Shown here: in pieces, positions 36,638 through 47,611 of the stretch
Layout of the letters: each line of letters starts with the position of its first letter
Position numbering within the stretch: the first letter of the stretch is position 1
From: Aliidiomarina sp.
GTDB lineage: Bacteria; Pseudomonadota; Gammaproteobacteria; Enterobacterales; Alteromonadaceae
Length of the DNA: 64,000 bases
Reading direction: 5' to 3'
Assembly: GCF_022565475.1 (NCBI RefSeq)
Contig: NZ_JAIUMR010000011.1
Location: forward strand, 39,953-103,952
Position numbers and translations under genes: made by a program
Notes under the pieces: model-generated
Told to the model about the DNA's origin: nothing
Databases searched by the model: none
What the model saw: only the letters and a program-made list of their open reading frames with translations

Positions 36638-37260
36638 GGAATATTCTCCGCTTTCGCACCACTGACCAAGAGCCAACGTTCAATCACGCCGAATTCTTTC
36701 GTGTCCATGGTCAAAATGACCAAATCCGGCAGCGAGTGTTGCAGCTCCCAGCGTTCAACTTCTTGGCCGCGAAAGAGAAACCGAACCTCAAGTTCGGTGA
36801 CGCCGTCTAAGAGATTCTGAATTTGCGCTTCACCGCTAGCGTCATCGACAAAAGGTTGTGACACCCGCTGCAAGATCTCGTCACGAATACGATAACTGAC
36901 AGGCTGTAACTCACTGCGTGGCAACATCTGTTGCGGATTCGTCCAGCCCGCTCGCACGAACGCAAGACCACCACTGTCACTGTCAATCAAGGCGCCATCA
37001 TTGGTGAGATAATAATGCCGACGCTCTTCGGGTACTGCACGTACTGGCCGCACCACCATTTGTCGGACATCACGATCCAGCGTTAATAAAGCAAACTGCA
37101 ACGCTTGCAGCGCCTCATGGCGCCGTTCACTAGTGCGGTTGGCGTCAATCATATTCGATAAAACGACGGCACTGGCAGCGCCAATCACGGCAAGAATCAT
37201 GATCGCAACCATAACTTCAATTAGCGTAAAACCTTGCGCACGGCGGTGTGTCGACTTCAT
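36634..37260 (-). CDS. gspJ: Type II secretion minor pseudopilin J
   Basis: A 208-residue prepilin-like protein with leader MKSTHRRAQG and mature start FTLIEVMVAIMILAVIGAAS, containing Glu5. The C-terminal region (LVILTMDTKEFGVIERWLLV) is typical of GspJ. The ATG at 37260 is used; the frame itself opens with a TTG one codon earlier. It overlaps gspI, so translation is coupled. Confidence 0.94.
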   Translation of the reverse strand: MKSTHRRAQGFTLIEVMVAIMILAVIGAASAVVLSNMIDANRTSERRHEALQALQFALLTLDRDVRQMVVRPVRAVPEERRHYYLTNDGALIDSDSGGLAFVRAGWTNPQQMLPRSELQPVSYRIRDEILQRVSQPFVDDASGEAQIQNLLDGVTELEVRFLFRGQEVERWELQHSLPDLVILTMDTKEFGVIERWLLVSGAKAENIP

Positions 37261-37649
37261 CAACGCCGCCCCACAAACGTACTCAGCTCAACGATCACGG
37301 GGCCATTTTCACGACGGCTGACTGCTATTGTAACTTCCCGCAGGTCGTCGGTTACGGTTTCAACTGTGCGCTGCTGCCAGTACCATTCGCGACTGCCAAG
37401 CTCCACTTCACCGCTCGCCTCCGCTTGCGGTGGCCAGCTCCCCGCAATGGTATTGGCATGAACCTCTGCCAAACGATTACTCGCCACCAATTGACCAAGA
37501 TAACGTTCTTCGAGCGCGCTGGTACTGCGTAATTGTTCAGTGGCAACAAATACCGCAGCGAGTGCCGCTAAGGCAAATATAGTTAACGCAAACATGGTTT
37601 CAACGAGCGTAAAGCCATGCACTGCTTGGCGGGCGTTCGGATTCACCAT
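37260..37649 (-). CDS. gspI: Type II secretion minor pseudopilin I
   Basis: A 129-residue minor pseudopilin with leader ending AVHG and mature N-terminus FTLVETMFALTIFALAALA, then the EERYLGQLVASNRLAEV and GSREWYWQQ stretches found in GspI. It forms the quasihelical tip complex with GspJ and GspK. It overlaps both neighbours by a few bases. Confidence 0.94.
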   Translation of the reverse strand: MVNPNARQAVHGFTLVETMFALTIFALAALAAVFVATEQLRSTSALEERYLGQLVASNRLAEVHANTIAGSWPPQAEASGEVELGSREWYWQQRTVETVTDDLREVTIAVSRRENGPVIVELSTFVGRR

Positions 37650-38257
37650 ACATCCGCCTCGCGAAGTGACGCGCTATAACCGTCGCGAGCGTCGATAACC
37701 ACTGCGTCACGCACATCATTCAGGTTTTCAATGCGCAACGTAAAACCAATAAATTCAGTACTTTCGAAAATTAGAATGGTCGGACGAGGAACGCGCTCAT
37801 CTGGGTTATCGGCGCGGCGATCGCGGCCAAACACGCTTTCACGTCCTTCTTGCATATTATCAAGCAAACGGAACTGACCCATCTCAAGCTCAAAAACAAC
37901 ATAATCTGGCATTTGCACGCGCTGCAATTGTTGCGCATCGGGCGTCGTCCAGCGGCCGTCTTGCCACCGATAAAACTGGTACCACTGCTCTTCTTCGTCA
38001 AACTCGATACCATAGACATGATTGCGTAACAGCGCACGTTCGCGAGCAAAATGAAGTTGCTGTAAAAACTGCTTTGCACTCACTTCTGCGCCCTCATTTA
38101 AGGCGCGTGAGGGTGCATTCATAACAATAAACAGGGCGCCGATACCGATAATGACCGCAACGACCATAACTTCAATTAAGGTAAAGCCCGCTTGTCGTCG
38201 CGAGCTTTGGCCTCGAGTGAAGTTTTGCTGCGGTGCTCCAGAGCCCCATGCGAACAT
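37643..38257 (-). CDS. gspH: Type II secretion minor pseudopilin H
   Basis: A 204-residue protein with an unusually long basic leader (about 23 residues, ending RRQAG) before FTLIEVMVVAVIIGIGALFI. The globular part has RERALLRNHVYGIEFDEEEQWYQF, matching the GspH domain. GspH connects the tip complex to the GspG fibre. It starts at ATG 38257, 2 bp after the gspG stop. Confidence 0.93.
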   Translation of the reverse strand: MFAWGSGAPQQNFTRGQSSRRQAGFTLIEVMVVAVIIGIGALFIVMNAPSRALNEGAEVSAKQFLQQLHFARERALLRNHVYGIEFDEEEQWYQFYRWQDGRWTTPDAQQLQRVQMPDYVVFELEMGQFRLLDNMQEGRESVFGRDRRADNPDERVPRPTILIFESTEFIGFTLRIENLNDVRDAVVIDARDGYSASLREADVW

Positions 38258-38259
38258 GA

Positions 38260-38694
38260 TTAGTTATTCCGGTCGTGCATATTCCAGTTGCCAATATCGT
38301 CTTGGGTACCTGCTTGTCCATCTGGGCCCATTGAGAAGATATCAAATCGACCGTATTGACCTGGGCTTAACAGACGGTATTCATTTCCCCAAGGATCAGG
38401 TGGCAGACGACGAATATAACCGCCTTCAGGATAATTTCGTGGGCGTGGATCCATATTGGGCGCACTCACCAATGCATCCAGTCCTTGCGCGGTATTCGGG
38501 TAAAAGCCGTTATCGAGGTAGAAACGTTCCATTGCATTTTCCAATGCGGTGATGTCAGAAATCGCCTTTTGTCGATCCGCCTGATCACGCTGAGAGAAAA
38601 CATTCGGCACCACAAAACTGGCCAAAATACCGAGAATAACCAATACGACCATGAGTTCAATCATGGTAAAACCGGATTGTCTTTTATTCATCAT
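38260..38694 (-). CDS. gspG: Type II secretion major pseudopilin G
   Basis: A 144-residue major pseudopilin, leader MMNKRQSG and mature start FTMIELMVVLVILGILASFV with Glu5. The globular part has the GspG hallmark loop NTAQGLDALV, DPWGNEY and the calcium-binding C-terminal region FDIFSMGPDGQAGTQDDIGN. It polymerises into the pseudopilus that pushes substrates through the secretin. Two adjacent ATG codons (38694, 38691) are possible starts. Confidence 0.97.
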   Translation of the reverse strand: MMNKRQSGFTMIELMVVLVILGILASFVVPNVFSQRDQADRQKAISDITALENAMERFYLDNGFYPNTAQGLDALVSAPNMDPRPRNYPEGGYIRRLPPDPWGNEYRLLSPGQYGRFDIFSMGPDGQAGTQDDIGNWNMHDRNN

Positions 38695-39914
38695 TACATA
38701 CCTGCTAATTGATTGAGCGCTAGAATTGGTAAAATAATCGCTAGCACAATAAACAACACAATGACTGCCATCACGACAATCAATAACGGTTCGAAGATCT
38801 TCAAACTGACATTGACCACTGCTGAAAACTGATTATCTTCGTTATCAGCACAGCGACGCAGCATTTGTTCGAGCTCACCGCTTTTTTCCCCTGATGCAAT
38901 CATGTGCAACATCATTGGTGAAAAAAGCTTACTGTGCGCCAAAGCTGCACGCAAACTCGATCCTTCTCGCACACGGTCGGCAGCATCTTCAACAACCTCA
39001 CGCATGCGTAAATTACCTAAAACCGAGGCGGTAACTTTCAAACCGTCTAATAATGGGACAGCAGAAGCGGTCAAAATGCTCAATGTCCGTGCAAATCTAG
39101 CTGTATTCACGCCACGCACTAAGCCGCCAATAAAGGGCAAATACAGTAGCCTTTTGTGCACCTGATAACGAAACCTCTCCTTTTGCATGGCTTGCTTCCA
39201 AAGCACAAAGCCAAGAATCAGAGCGATGGTAAGGTAGAGGCCGTAAGCACGTAAGCCATCGCTGACGGCAATGAGGATCTGCGTAATCATCGGCAAGTCT
39301 TGGCCAAGATCCTCGAATTGTTCCACGATTTGCGGCACGACCACAGCGAGTAAGAATGCCACCACGCCAATCGCCACAACGGTTAACACAATCGGATACA
39401 CAGCGGCCTGATTGATCTGGCTTTTCATCGCTTGCCGCTGTTCACTGTAGTCGGCTAAGCGGTTGAGGACTTCATCGAGATGTCCCGATTTTTCACCAGC
39501 CGCCACCATCGAGCAAAAGAGGTCATCAAAAATAGCGGGGAAGTCGCGCATGCCTTCCGCCAAGCTGTAACCTTCAACAACACGACTACGCACTGACATG
39601 AGCATTTTCTGCAAACGCGGCTTGTCGGTTTGTTCAGCAACCGCTAACAAAGCTTGCTCAATCGGCAAGGCGGCGGCCACTAGGGTCGCCAGTTGTCGAG
39701 TAATTAACGCGAGGTCATGGGTACTGATACGCCGTTGAAACCAAACCTGCTTGCGCGCCGAACCCTTTTCTTGGGCGTTGGCAATTTCAACCGCAACCGG
39801 AAACAAACCTTGTTCCCTCAATTGCTGTCGAATCTGCCGTTCTGTATCGGCTTCAAGGACACCCTGCTTTTTTCGCCCTTGCTTGTCCAGAGCTTCGTAC
39901 GCAAACGCTGGCAT
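38694..39914 (-). CDS. gspF: Type II secretion inner membrane platform protein F
   Basis: A 406-residue polytopic protein with the two homologous T2SF domains (about 75-195 and 278-400), each containing the FARTLSILTASAVPLLDGL-like or LALITRQLATLVAAALPIE signature, and three transmembrane helices ending with VVMAVIVLFIVLAIILPIL. It transmits GspE motion to pseudopilus assembly. The gene overlaps gspG by 1 nt and follows gspE by 3 nt. Confidence 0.96.
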   Translation of the reverse strand: MPAFAYEALDKQGRKKQGVLEADTERQIRQQLREQGLFPVAVEIANAQEKGSARKQVWFQRRISTHDLALITRQLATLVAAALPIEQALLAVAEQTDKPRLQKMLMSVRSRVVEGYSLAEGMRDFPAIFDDLFCSMVAAGEKSGHLDEVLNRLADYSEQRQAMKSQINQAAVYPIVLTVVAIGVVAFLLAVVVPQIVEQFEDLGQDLPMITQILIAVSDGLRAYGLYLTIALILGFVLWKQAMQKERFRYQVHKRLLYLPFIGGLVRGVNTARFARTLSILTASAVPLLDGLKVTASVLGNLRMREVVEDAADRVREGSSLRAALAHSKLFSPMMLHMIASGEKSGELEQMLRRCADNEDNQFSAVVNVSLKIFEPLLIVVMAVIVLFIVLAIILPILALNQLAGM

Positions 39915-39917
39915 ACT

Positions 39918-41510
39918 TTACTCCTCGCGCGTCACGCGCAATACTTCTTCGAGCGTTGTGCGTCCTTGCAAAATTTTATCGCGGCCATCTTGGCGTATTC
40001 CTGGGTAACGAGTACGCGCATATTTTTCAATCGCCTGCTCACCGTGACCGTTATGAATGATCTCACGAATTTTTTCGTCAACGATAAGCATTTCATGAAT
40101 GCCGGTTCGACCGCGGTAGCCCGTGTGACTGCATTTGGCACAACCTTTCGCTGAATAGATCTGCGGTGGGTTCTCGGCATTAACGCCCAAGAGTTCGCAT
40201 TCTTCTGGAGTCGCGGTATGAATTTCTCGACAATCTTTACATAAAGTTCGCACCAAGCGTTGCGACAAAACCGCCAGCAAACTCGACGACAAAAGAAACG
40301 GCTCAATGCCCATATCTTCTAGACGCGTAATCGCACCCGATGCGGTATTCGTATGCAAGGTCGACAACACTAGGTGACCGGTCAGGGACGCTTGCACTGC
40401 AATTTGTGCGGTCTCGCCGTCACGAATCTCACCGACCATGACCACATCCGGGTCTTGCCGCAAAATCGCCCGCAAGCCGCGCGCAAACGTCATATCGACA
40501 CGCGGGTTGACCTGCATTTGGCCAACGCCTTCGAGAGCATATTCGATGGGATCTTCAACGGTCAGAATATTCCGATCTTTGGTGTTAATTTCACTGAGAC
40601 CGGCATATAACGTGGTACTTTTACCCGAGCCGGTCGGACCGGTGACCAAAATAATGCCGTGGGGTTTGTGAATCAGCTGCGAAAAGAGTTGCCGGTTTTC
40701 CAATGTCATCCCCAGCTCGCCTAAATCAAGTCGTGCGTTGTTTTTGTCTAACAAACGCAATACCGCTCGTTCGCCATGATTCGATGGCATGGTCGAAACC
40801 CGCACATCGACAGCTCTACCGGCGATCAATAAGGAAATACGGCCGTCTTGAGGGAGTCGCTTCTCGGCGATGTCCAACTGCGCCATAACTTTAATCCGCG
40901 ACACTAACAAAGACGCGAGCTTCCGATGTGGCCGGAGAATTTCACGGAGTACGCCGTCGATACGAAACCGAATCACCAAGTCTTTTTCGAAGGTTTCGAT
41001 ATGAATATCAGAAGCACCTTCTTTAATGGCTTCGCTAAGCATTGCATTGATTAACTTAATAATCGGGGCATCATCTTCACTGTCGAGCAAGTCTTCGGTT
41101 TGTGGAAGCTCCTCAGCAAGGGAAAACAAGTTCACTTCATTTCCAATGTCTTCCATCAGCTGTTTGGCTTCGGAAGAGTCGCGCTGATAAGCCTGACTGA
41201 GCAGCACATCGAATTCAGTATCACTATATTCCTGCACCTGGAACGCTTGCCCGAGCATCCGCCGTACTTCATGCAATGTCGATGCCCGCGGACGACCACG
41301 GGTATTCAAAACCGGCCGATCATCTTGCCAACTCAGTACCACGCCTTCACGACGTGCAAACGCATACGGCAGGCGTTTGCGTGTTAACGGCTCGGCGTCA
41401 GTGACTAACTCTTGCGCTTGTACATCGGTCAGTTCCGCACTGGCCTGCTCAGCAAGCGCAGCTGTCTGTTCATCATTACCTTCCGAACGCATCATTACTT
41501 CATCTGTCAT
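39918..41510 (-). CDS. gspE: Type II secretion ATPase E
   Basis: A 530-residue hexameric ATPase. It has an N-terminal GspL-binding region, Walker [16 protein letters not shown], the Asp box and Walker B ([19 protein letters not shown]), a His box ([12 protein letters not shown]) and a C-terminal zinc module with CKDC and CAKC pairs. It powers pseudopilus extension from the cytoplasmic face. It overlaps the gspD stop by 4 nt. Confidence 0.97.
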   Translation of the reverse strand: MTDEVMMRSEGNDEQTAALAEQASAELTDVQAQELVTDAEPLTRKRLPYAFARREGVVLSWQDDRPVLNTRGRPRASTLHEVRRMLGQAFQVQEYSDTEFDVLLSQAYQRDSSEAKQLMEDIGNEVNLFSLAEELPQTEDLLDSEDDAPIIKLINAMLSEAIKEGASDIHIETFEKDLVIRFRIDGVLREILRPHRKLASLLVSRIKVMAQLDIAEKRLPQDGRISLLIAGRAVDVRVSTMPSNHGERAVLRLLDKNNARLDLGELGMTLENRQLFSQLIHKPHGIILVTGPTGSGKSTTLYAGLSEINTKDRNILTVEDPIEYALEGVGQMQVNPRVDMTFARGLRAILRQDPDVVMVGEIRDGETAQIAVQASLTGHLVLSTLHTNTASGAITRLEDMGIEPFLLSSSLLAVLSQRLVRTLCKDCREIHTATPEECELLGVNAENPPQIYSAKGCAKCSHTGYRGRTGIHEMLIVDEKIREIIHNGHGEQAIEKYARTRYPGIRQDGRDKILQGRTTLEEVLRVTREE

Positions 41511-43600
41511 TCGCGACCACGTCCTCTTTCTGCTTCGCGACGCAACTCTTCAGTTTCGCGACGCCATTCATCAAGGAAACGTTGATACTCTGGTGGCAGT
41601 TCGGCGTCGTCATCCCACTCAGGTAAGACCGGTACCGTATCTCGCGACCGCAGTGACACACCACGTTGGCGTTGTTCGATCTGCTGGGCACGAATATAAC
41701 TGTACTTGCGTTGACTCAGTGATCCCATACGATCGTCATCACGAATAATCGTTGGACGAATAAAGATCATCAGATTGCGTTTGCGTGTGGTCACGCTCGT
41801 CGACTTAAAGAGATGGCCAAGAATTGGAATGTCGCCCAGTAATGGTACTTTCGAGAGGCTTTCTTGGACGTCTTCGTCAATTAAGCCGCCAAGTACAATA
41901 GTTTCACCATCGCGTGCTAACACGGTGGTTTTCAATTCACGCTTATTGAAGGTAACGTCTACCGACGTGCTACCGGCGACACTCGATACTTCTTGTTCAA
42001 TCAGAAGTTGGACCGCGTCGCCTTCATTGATTTGTGGTGTAACCCGCAAACGCACGCCCACTTCACGACGATCGATAGTCTGGAATGGATTGGTATTATT
42101 AGCACTCGCTGTAGAGCCTGTCAGTGTTGGTACTTCTTGACCGACCAAAATGCTTGCTTCTTGGTTGTCGAGTGTCGTAATACTCGGTGCTGACAGAATA
42201 TTTGAATTTGTCGTCGTGGCCACGGCTTGAACCACGGCCGCCCAACCATTCTCCACAGTCCCCATGAGCAAACCATTGGCGTTACTTAACAGATTTGCTA
42301 ACAAGGTATAGTCACCGCGACGGTCTGGCTCTCGGGTCGTAAAGATATTGCCGGCATTGTCCACACGCTCGGTTTCGGCCCCACGTTGAGTCCGTGCTGC
42401 TTCAGCAGCGACCCCAAGTTGGCCAATCGGAATCATCTGACCATTGCTATGCTGCATCATGCCGAAGTCTTCGCTAACCCACTGAATACCAAAATTAATT
42501 CCATCACCTTCAAAGACTTCAACAATAATGGCTTCGACAAGGACCTGAGCGCGACGTATATCAAGCTGTCCAATCACGCCTTCAATCGAGCGCAGCATGT
42601 CTGGCTGTGCCGTCACCACAAGAGCGTTCGTTGGCTCATGCGCTTCAATACTAATTTCACCACCGGCCCGACGCTGTGCTGGAGCCGCGCCACCGGAACC
42701 ACCTGAGCTTTGTTGTCTTTGTTCCGCTAAAATCGATTGCGTCATCCCACGCAGCAAGTCCACCATCTCGGTCGCTTTGGCATAACGCAAATAGAACACG
42801 CGGGTATTACCGCTGGTTTCCATTTCTGTGTCGAGTTGCTGGATCAAACGAATCGCACGCGCTCGAGCACGCGGCTCACCGCTAACGAGCACACGATTGG
42901 TGCGCTCATCAGGAACGATACGCGGCACCAACATTTCCGGAACATTGGTACCTTGCTGTTGGAAAATAGCCTGCGCAATCCGGACCATTTCAGCGGCTGA
43001 AGCATGCTTCAACTCAACCACTTCCACGTCCTGATTCCCGGCTTGGTCGACCCGGCGAATAATTTCTGCGATCCGGTTAAGAAGCTCTGCACGACCCGAC
43101 AGCATCACCACGTTAGACGGATCATAAGTCATGACCGCGCCACCGCGAGCTTGTTCATTTAACTGCCGTAATAATGGTCCAAGCTCACGGACCGAAACGT
43201 TTTCAACAGGAATCACACGAATGACCCATTCGTCACCGGTATAGCTATCGTCGTCCACTAATGGCGAAGGCCGCGTTCGTGCGTCACGTTCGCGAATGAC
43301 TTTTAAGACACCATTGTCCATGCGCACAACGGCAAAGCCGTAGACTTCCAAAACATTAAGGAAGAAGGCGTAATATTGGTCGCGATTCATCACATTATAG
43401 CTGCGAACATTGATGCGCCCACGAACCTCAGGGTCAATGATGATGGTTTCTTCGAGGTTTCGGCTCACTGACTGGATAAACTCAGACACTTCCGTGTTCA
43501 TGAAGCTGGCAGAAAACTCTTCCTCAGCCATTGCCGATGCGGGCACGAGTGCCAAGCTAGCAGCGAGCGTGAGGCCAAAAATCTGTAATAAAAGACGCAT
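41507..43600 (-). CDS. gspD: Type II secretion outer membrane secretin D
   Basis: A 697-residue secretin with signal peptide (1-25, ...VPASAMA), N0-N3 periplasmic domains ([20 protein letters not shown] onward), and the secretin domain with [29 protein letters not shown] and [13 protein letters not shown]. The C-terminal S-domain is rich in Arg/Glu ([15 protein letters not shown]), longer and more charged than in many homologues; it would bind a pilotin (GspS/AspS-type) that is not encoded nearby. A Ser/Gly/Ala-rich loop occurs in N3. Confidence 0.97.
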   Translation of the reverse strand: MRLLLQIFGLTLAASLALVPASAMAEEEFSASFMNTEVSEFIQSVSRNLEETIIIDPEVRGRINVRSYNVMNRDQYYAFFLNVLEVYGFAVVRMDNGVLKVIRERDARTRPSPLVDDDSYTGDEWVIRVIPVENVSVRELGPLLRQLNEQARGGAVMTYDPSNVVMLSGRAELLNRIAEIIRRVDQAGNQDVEVVELKHASAAEMVRIAQAIFQQQGTNVPEMLVPRIVPDERTNRVLVSGEPRARARAIRLIQQLDTEMETSGNTRVFYLRYAKATEMVDLLRGMTQSILAEQRQQSSGGSGGAAPAQRRAGGEISIEAHEPTNALVVTAQPDMLRSIEGVIGQLDIRRAQVLVEAIIVEVFEGDGINFGIQWVSEDFGMMQHSNGQMIPIGQLGVAAEAARTQRGAETERVDNAGNIFTTREPDRRGDYTLLANLLSNANGLLMGTVENGWAAVVQAVATTTNSNILSAPSITTLDNQEASILVGQEVPTLTGSTASANNTNPFQTIDRREVGVRLRVTPQINEGDAVQLLIEQEVSSVAGSTSVDVTFNKRELKTTVLARDGETIVLGGLIDEDVQESLSKVPLLGDIPILGHLFKSTSVTTRKRNLMIFIRPTIIRDDDRMGSLSQRKYSYIRAQQIEQRQRGVSLRSRDTVPVLPEWDDDAELPPEYQRFLDEWRRETEELRREAERGRGRE

Positions 43601-43608
43601 GTACTTAC

Positions 43609-44517
43609 CTATTGATTTGGAATACTGAGTTCGATGGTCACTTCTTCACCGTCGCGTAACACGACAATCGAGGCCGTCGTCATAGACTCTAAACTTTGTA
43701 CCAATGACATAGCTTCCGCTGCATTGGTGAGGTCATAACCATTCAACATAATGGCTATATCGCCGTCGCGCAGACCCGCTGCGCGAAAAATTTCTGGATT
43801 CGATTTCGGGCTCAGTCGATAACCGATCAACTCACCATCATTGGAAGCTGGTGTGATATTAATCAGCTCCATGACATTATCGATCATCACTTCGGGTGAG
43901 GCGGTGAGTTCACGCGGAGCTTGCGCCGGAACCGCTCCGCTGGTGCGTGAGCTAGTTGCCTGAGTGCGAGAGAATTCTGGCGTAAAGCCGTCACGGCCTT
44001 CCAAATAGACGGTTTCCATGCGACCGCCATTTTCAATCAGAATACGGTCGGCATGGATTTCTCGGACGACAGCTCGACTTCCCGAAATAGTTTCACCGAT
44101 AATATAGACAACTTGGTTATTGCCTTGTTGGACAATCGCGGCTGAGAGACTTGGATTCGAGCTTGCAGTCACGCCGACCAAGCGAACATTCAATGTCGTT
44201 TCCGGTGCTTCAATACGTTGCGCTTGTTGGGTTGGACGTGCGCCATATTCGCCAAACAGGTTTAAACCGCGAACAGCTTCGATGCGCAGCGGCGATGCAG
44301 CAGTTGCTGAGCTTCCAGCACTGGCAACGACCAATGGAGCCACGGCTGTCGGTGTAATCAGCCGCAATGTGAAGAAAGCCGCCTGAATAGCGATAGCAAT
44401 GATCAACAGGGTACCAATCAGCATAGCCACCTTCGCCATTGCTAATCCCCCGACTGCAGATTTTGCGCTTCCCGCTAAACCACCGAAGCGAAGCTTCGAT
44501 GTAAAAAATGTCTTCAT
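43609..44517 (-). CDS. gspC: Type II secretion protein C
   Basis: A 302-residue inner membrane protein with a short cytoplasmic part, a transmembrane helix at about 30-50 (MLIGTLLIIAIAIQAAFF), the homology region (LNLFGEYG, LNVRLVGVTASSNPSLSAAI) that contacts GspD, and a C-terminal PDZ domain (NPEIFRAAGLRDGDIAIML). First gene of the gspCDEFGHIJKLMN operon. A 150-bp spacer separates it from the divergent hslR. Confidence 0.95.
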   Translation of the reverse strand: MKTFFTSKLRFGGLAGSAKSAVGGLAMAKVAMLIGTLLIIAIAIQAAFFTLRLITPTAVAPLVVASAGSSATAASPLRIEAVRGLNLFGEYGARPTQQAQRIEAPETTLNVRLVGVTASSNPSLSAAIVQQGNNQVVYIIGETISGSRAVVREIHADRILIENGGRMETVYLEGRDGFTPEFSRTQATSSRTSGAVPAQAPRELTASPEVMIDNVMELINITPASNDGELIGYRLSPKSNPEIFRAAGLRDGDIAIMLNGYDLTNAAEAMSLVQSLESMTTASIVVLRDGEEVTIELSIPNQ

Positions 44518-44667
44518 AAACGAATGCCTAAATCGGCCTATTGAATTTTTGTTATAAGAAAAGCATTCTAGCGCGCAAATGCCGTTAACTACAACGTGTA
44601 ATCGGGTAAAAAAATGTAAGTAAGCATGTTAAAATCCATTTTCATACGTGATCACAAGGAGCATTGC

Positions 44668-45060
44668 ATGTCAGACTCTGATGTTAAAGCTGTGCGTCTC
44701 GACAAATGGCTCTGGGCTGCGCGTTTTTTTAAAACTCGAGGCCTTGCTCGAACGGCGATTCAGGCAGGCAAAGTAACGTATAACGGCCAACGCAGCAAGC
44801 CAGCGAAAATAGTTGAGGTCGGTGGGCATATTGTAACTCCTCGCGGCTATGACCGCATGGAAGTAGAAATTGTCACCGTGAGTGAACAGCGACGCAGTGC
44901 GACTGAAGCACAGGCACTCTACCGAGAGACATCCGAAAGTGAAGCCAAGCGCGCGGAAAATGCTGAAGCACGGAAATTGAATTCACTGTATAATCCGCAC
45001 CCTGATAAGCGTCCGGATAAGAAACAACGACGCGAACTTATTCATTTTAAAAACCAGTAG
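44668..45060 (+). CDS. hslR: Heat shock protein 15, ribosome-associated
   Basis: A 130-residue protein with an S4 RNA-binding domain (about 9-70, VRLDKWLWAARFFKTRGLAR) and a basic C-terminal tail, matching E. coli Hsp15 (133 aa). Hsp15 binds free 50S subunits carrying nascent chains and helps recycle them after heat stress. ATG 44668 follows AAGGAGC. It is 17 bp upstream of hslO, the standard hslRO operon. Confidence 0.95.
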   Translation: MSDSDVKAVRLDKWLWAARFFKTRGLARTAIQAGKVTYNGQRSKPAKIVEVGGHIVTPRGYDRMEVEIVTVSEQRRSATEAQALYRETSESEAKRAENAEARKLNSLYNPHPDKRPDKKQRRELIHFKNQ

Positions 45061-45077
45061 TTGAACGAGGTTTTCCT

Positions 45078-45944
45078 ATGCATGGCAACGATATTATTGC
45101 TCGATTTGCGTTTCGTAACCACGATGTTCGTGGCGAGTTAGTTCGCTTACAAGAAAGCTATCGTGCTTTAATTGCCAATCATGACTATCCACTGGGTGTC
45201 CAAAAACTGCTGGGCGAATTAATGGCGGTGACCAGTCTGTTGACCGCAACGCTAAAATTTGAAGGCCATATCAACGTCCAAATTCAAGGCGATGGTCCGT
45301 TGAATTATGCCACGGTGAATGGTAACCACGATCAAGCACTGCGTGGTGTCGCTCGATTAGTCGACACACCGAAAGACGAAAGCTTTCTGGGTTTGGTGGG
45401 CGAAGGTGCCTACTTGGTGATTACCTTGAGCCCAGAACACGGTGAAGAATATCAAGGCGTGGTCGGCATTGAAGGTGATAGCCTCGCGAGCACCATTGAG
45501 GCCTATTTCCTCCAATCGGAGCAATTGCCCACGCGCGTTTGGCTATTTGCAGATCCTGGCAGTGGCCAAGCCGCTGGATTTTTCCTGCAGGTATTACCCG
45601 CCAGCGACCAAGAGACAGAAGGCTTTGACCATTTGAGTACTCTGGCAGAGACACTAACTGCGGAAGAAATGTACCAACTCAGCACAGAAGAAGTCTTGCA
45701 TCGTTTGTATCATGAAGAAGACGTTGAACTCTACCCAGAACAGGCGATTCGCTTTTTCTGTGGCTGCTCACGGGAACGGACTGCTACCGCGTTACGCAGT
45801 GTGCCAATGGATGAATTACGTGAAATTATTGCCGAAGAAGGCGAGCTGCGACTGACCTGCGACTATTGCTTAACAGACTACGTCTACACTGCGTTTGACG
45901 TTGATGCCTTAAATGCACATGAAGCACCTAGCCAGCCGCAATAA
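45078..45944 (+). CDS. hslO: Hsp33 redox-regulated holdase chaperone
   Basis: A 288-residue chaperone with the four zinc cysteines in CGC (Cys228, Cys230) and CDYC (Cys261, Cys264). Oxidation releases zinc, forms two disulfides and activates binding of unfolding proteins. The N-terminal substrate-binding core (ARFAFRNHDVRGELVRL, LKFEGHINVQIQGDGPL) is conserved. AACGAGG precedes the ATG. It ends 18 bp before a bidirectional terminator shared with der. Confidence 0.97.
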   Translation: MHGNDIIARFAFRNHDVRGELVRLQESYRALIANHDYPLGVQKLLGELMAVTSLLTATLKFEGHINVQIQGDGPLNYATVNGNHDQALRGVARLVDTPKDESFLGLVGEGAYLVITLSPEHGEEYQGVVGIEGDSLASTIEAYFLQSEQLPTRVWLFADPGSGQAAGFFLQVLPASDQETEGFDHLSTLAETLTAEEMYQLSTEEVLHRLYHEEDVELYPEQAIRFFCGCSRERTATALRSVPMDELREIIAEEGELRLTCDYCLTDYVYTAFDVDALNAHEAPSQPQ

Positions 45945-45962
45945 ATTTGGCTCTCAATACTG

Positions 45963-45999
45963 AAAAAGGACAGTCTGCTCAGCAAACTGTCCTTTTTTG
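45963..45999. terminator. Bidirectional terminator between hslO and der
   Basis: AAAAAGGACAGT and ACTGTCCTTTTTT form a 12-bp stem with an 11-nt loop. The A-run and T-run flank the GC part on both strands, so it can end transcription from both converging genes. This is the ordinary solution that the palindrome loci elsewhere replace. Confidence 0.92.
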
Positions 46000-46012
46000 T
46001 TACTTGCTGTGC

Positions 46013-47476
46013 TTACTTTTTCTTCACAAATTTCATTAAACGCTTCCGTTTACGCTGTTGCGACAAGGTCAGTGAATTTTTCCGGCCTTCATAAGGGTTC
46101 TTGCTGGTGCGGAATTCCACTTGAATCGGCGTACCCATGAGTTGTAGCGACTTACGGAAGTAGTTAATTAAATAACGCTTATAGCTCACCGGTAACTCAT
46201 TGACCATGTTGCCGTGAATCACAACCAGCGGCGGGTTGTAACCTCCCGCATGGGCAAACTTCAATTTCACCCGACGACCGCGCACGAGTGGCGGCTGATG
46301 GTCTTCTTGAGCGGCTTCCATAATCTTCGTCAGTTTCGCCGTGCCGACACGCTGAGTCGCACTTGCATAGGCTTCTTGAACGGATGTAAACAAATGGCCG
46401 ACGTTGGTACCGTGGAGCGCTGAAATAAAATGAATACGTGCAAAGTCAACAAAACCAAGACGGCGATCCAGCTCATCTTTAACCCGATTTTTGGCGTCCT
46501 GCTCCATGCCATCCCATTTATTCACGGCGATCACCACTGAACGACCAGCGTTGAGCACAAAACCAAGCAAGTTCAAATCTTGATCGCTAATCACTTCGCG
46601 GGCGTCGATCACTAAAATGACCACGTTCGCTTGTTCGATGGCTTGCAAGGTCTTCACCACCGAGTACTTTTCCACAGCCATGTCGATGCGCCCACGGCGA
46701 CGAACACCTGCAGTATCAATTAACACATACTCGCGACCGTCACGCTCCATCGGAATGAATACGCTATCGCGAGTTGTACCTGGCATGTCATAGACAACGA
46801 CCCGGTCTTCGCCAAGGATGCGGTTAGTCAGGGTTGATTTACCTACATTTGGGCGGCCAATAATGGCCAATTTAATCGGTTGCGCTTGCAAACGTTCAAT
46901 TTCTGCGTCCGCGTCTTCCTCGGTCAATTCCGTGGGGACTTCTTCTTTTTCTTTGCGCGCAAGTTCCAACATGCCGGGGAACTCAAGGGCAAGCGGATCC
47001 ATCACTTCGCGCAGTAATTGCGAGACACCACGACCATGGGCGGCAGCGATTTGGAACACTTGACCTAAACCCAAGCCGTAGAAGTCTGCTGCAGCGGCAT
47101 CGCCATCTAGACCATCCACTTTATTCGCGACCAAATACACTGGTTTATCTTGTTTGCGCAAATACTCGGCAATAAACTCATCCGCCGCATTTGCGCCTTC
47201 TCGTGCATCGACCAAAAACAACACCACATCGGCTTCATCAATTGCCGCTAATGACTGCCGCGCCATCGCAAGATCGAGCCCTTCTTCTTTGCCATGAATA
47301 CCGCCAGTATCCACCACGATGAACTGGTAGTCGTCGTAACGACCTTGACCATACTGCCGATCGCGGGTTAAGCCCGGAAAGTCAGCAACCAGTGCATCAC
47401 GGCTCTGCGTGAGCCGGTTAAATAATGTTGATTTACCCACATTTGGGCGTCCAACCAATGCGACCACTGGTAACAT
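46013..47476 (-). CDS. der: GTPase Der (EngA), 50S assembly
   Basis: A 487-residue protein with two tandem GTPase domains, each with GRPNVGKST (about residues 8 and 207), DTGG/DTAG switch II motifs and NKxD (NKVD, NKWD), followed by a KH-like C-terminal domain. It is essential for 50S ribosomal subunit maturation. The C-terminus is strongly basic ([20 protein letters not shown]). It follows bamB, as in E. coli and Vibrio. Confidence 0.97.
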   Translation of the reverse strand: MLPVVALVGRPNVGKSTLFNRLTQSRDALVADFPGLTRDRQYGQGRYDDYQFIVVDTGGIHGKEEGLDLAMARQSLAAIDEADVVLFLVDAREGANAADEFIAEYLRKQDKPVYLVANKVDGLDGDAAAADFYGLGLGQVFQIAAAHGRGVSQLLREVMDPLALEFPGMLELARKEKEEVPTELTEEDADAEIERLQAQPIKLAIIGRPNVGKSTLTNRILGEDRVVVYDMPGTTRDSVFIPMERDGREYVLIDTAGVRRRGRIDMAVEKYSVVKTLQAIEQANVVILVIDAREVISDQDLNLLGFVLNAGRSVVIAVNKWDGMEQDAKNRVKDELDRRLGFVDFARIHFISALHGTNVGHLFTSVQEAYASATQRVGTAKLTKIMEAAQEDHQPPLVRGRRVKLKFAHAGGYNPPLVVIHGNMVNELPVSYKRYLINYFRKSLQLMGTPIQVEFRTSKNPYEGRKNSLTLSQQRKRKRLMKFVKKK

Positions 47477-47494
47477 ATTTATTCCTCTATAAAC

Positions 47495-47533
47495 TAAAAG
47501 ACGCCTGAGCAGTCGACGACGACTCAGGCGTTG
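47495..47533 (-). terminator. Terminator-like hairpin between bamB and der
   Basis: ACGCCTGAG and CTCAGGCGT form a 9-bp perfect stem with a loop of about 15 nt; on the minus strand the stem is followed by CTTTTAG. It lies after bamB and 20 bp before der, so it may attenuate read-through rather than end it fully. Confidence 0.6.
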
Positions 47534-47611
47534 TATGACCTATTGCCAGTCAGTTTAGCTGACTTTCGGTGCTTTCGCGTTGCTGTTTAGGGCGATGTCG
47601 TTGCTGCCGCG

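Noticed and set aside
45421..45685. Antisense open frames inside hslO and many similar frames in gsp, purL and guaB
   Set aside because: They are shadows of long conserved genes, with no ribosome binding sites and no family similarity.
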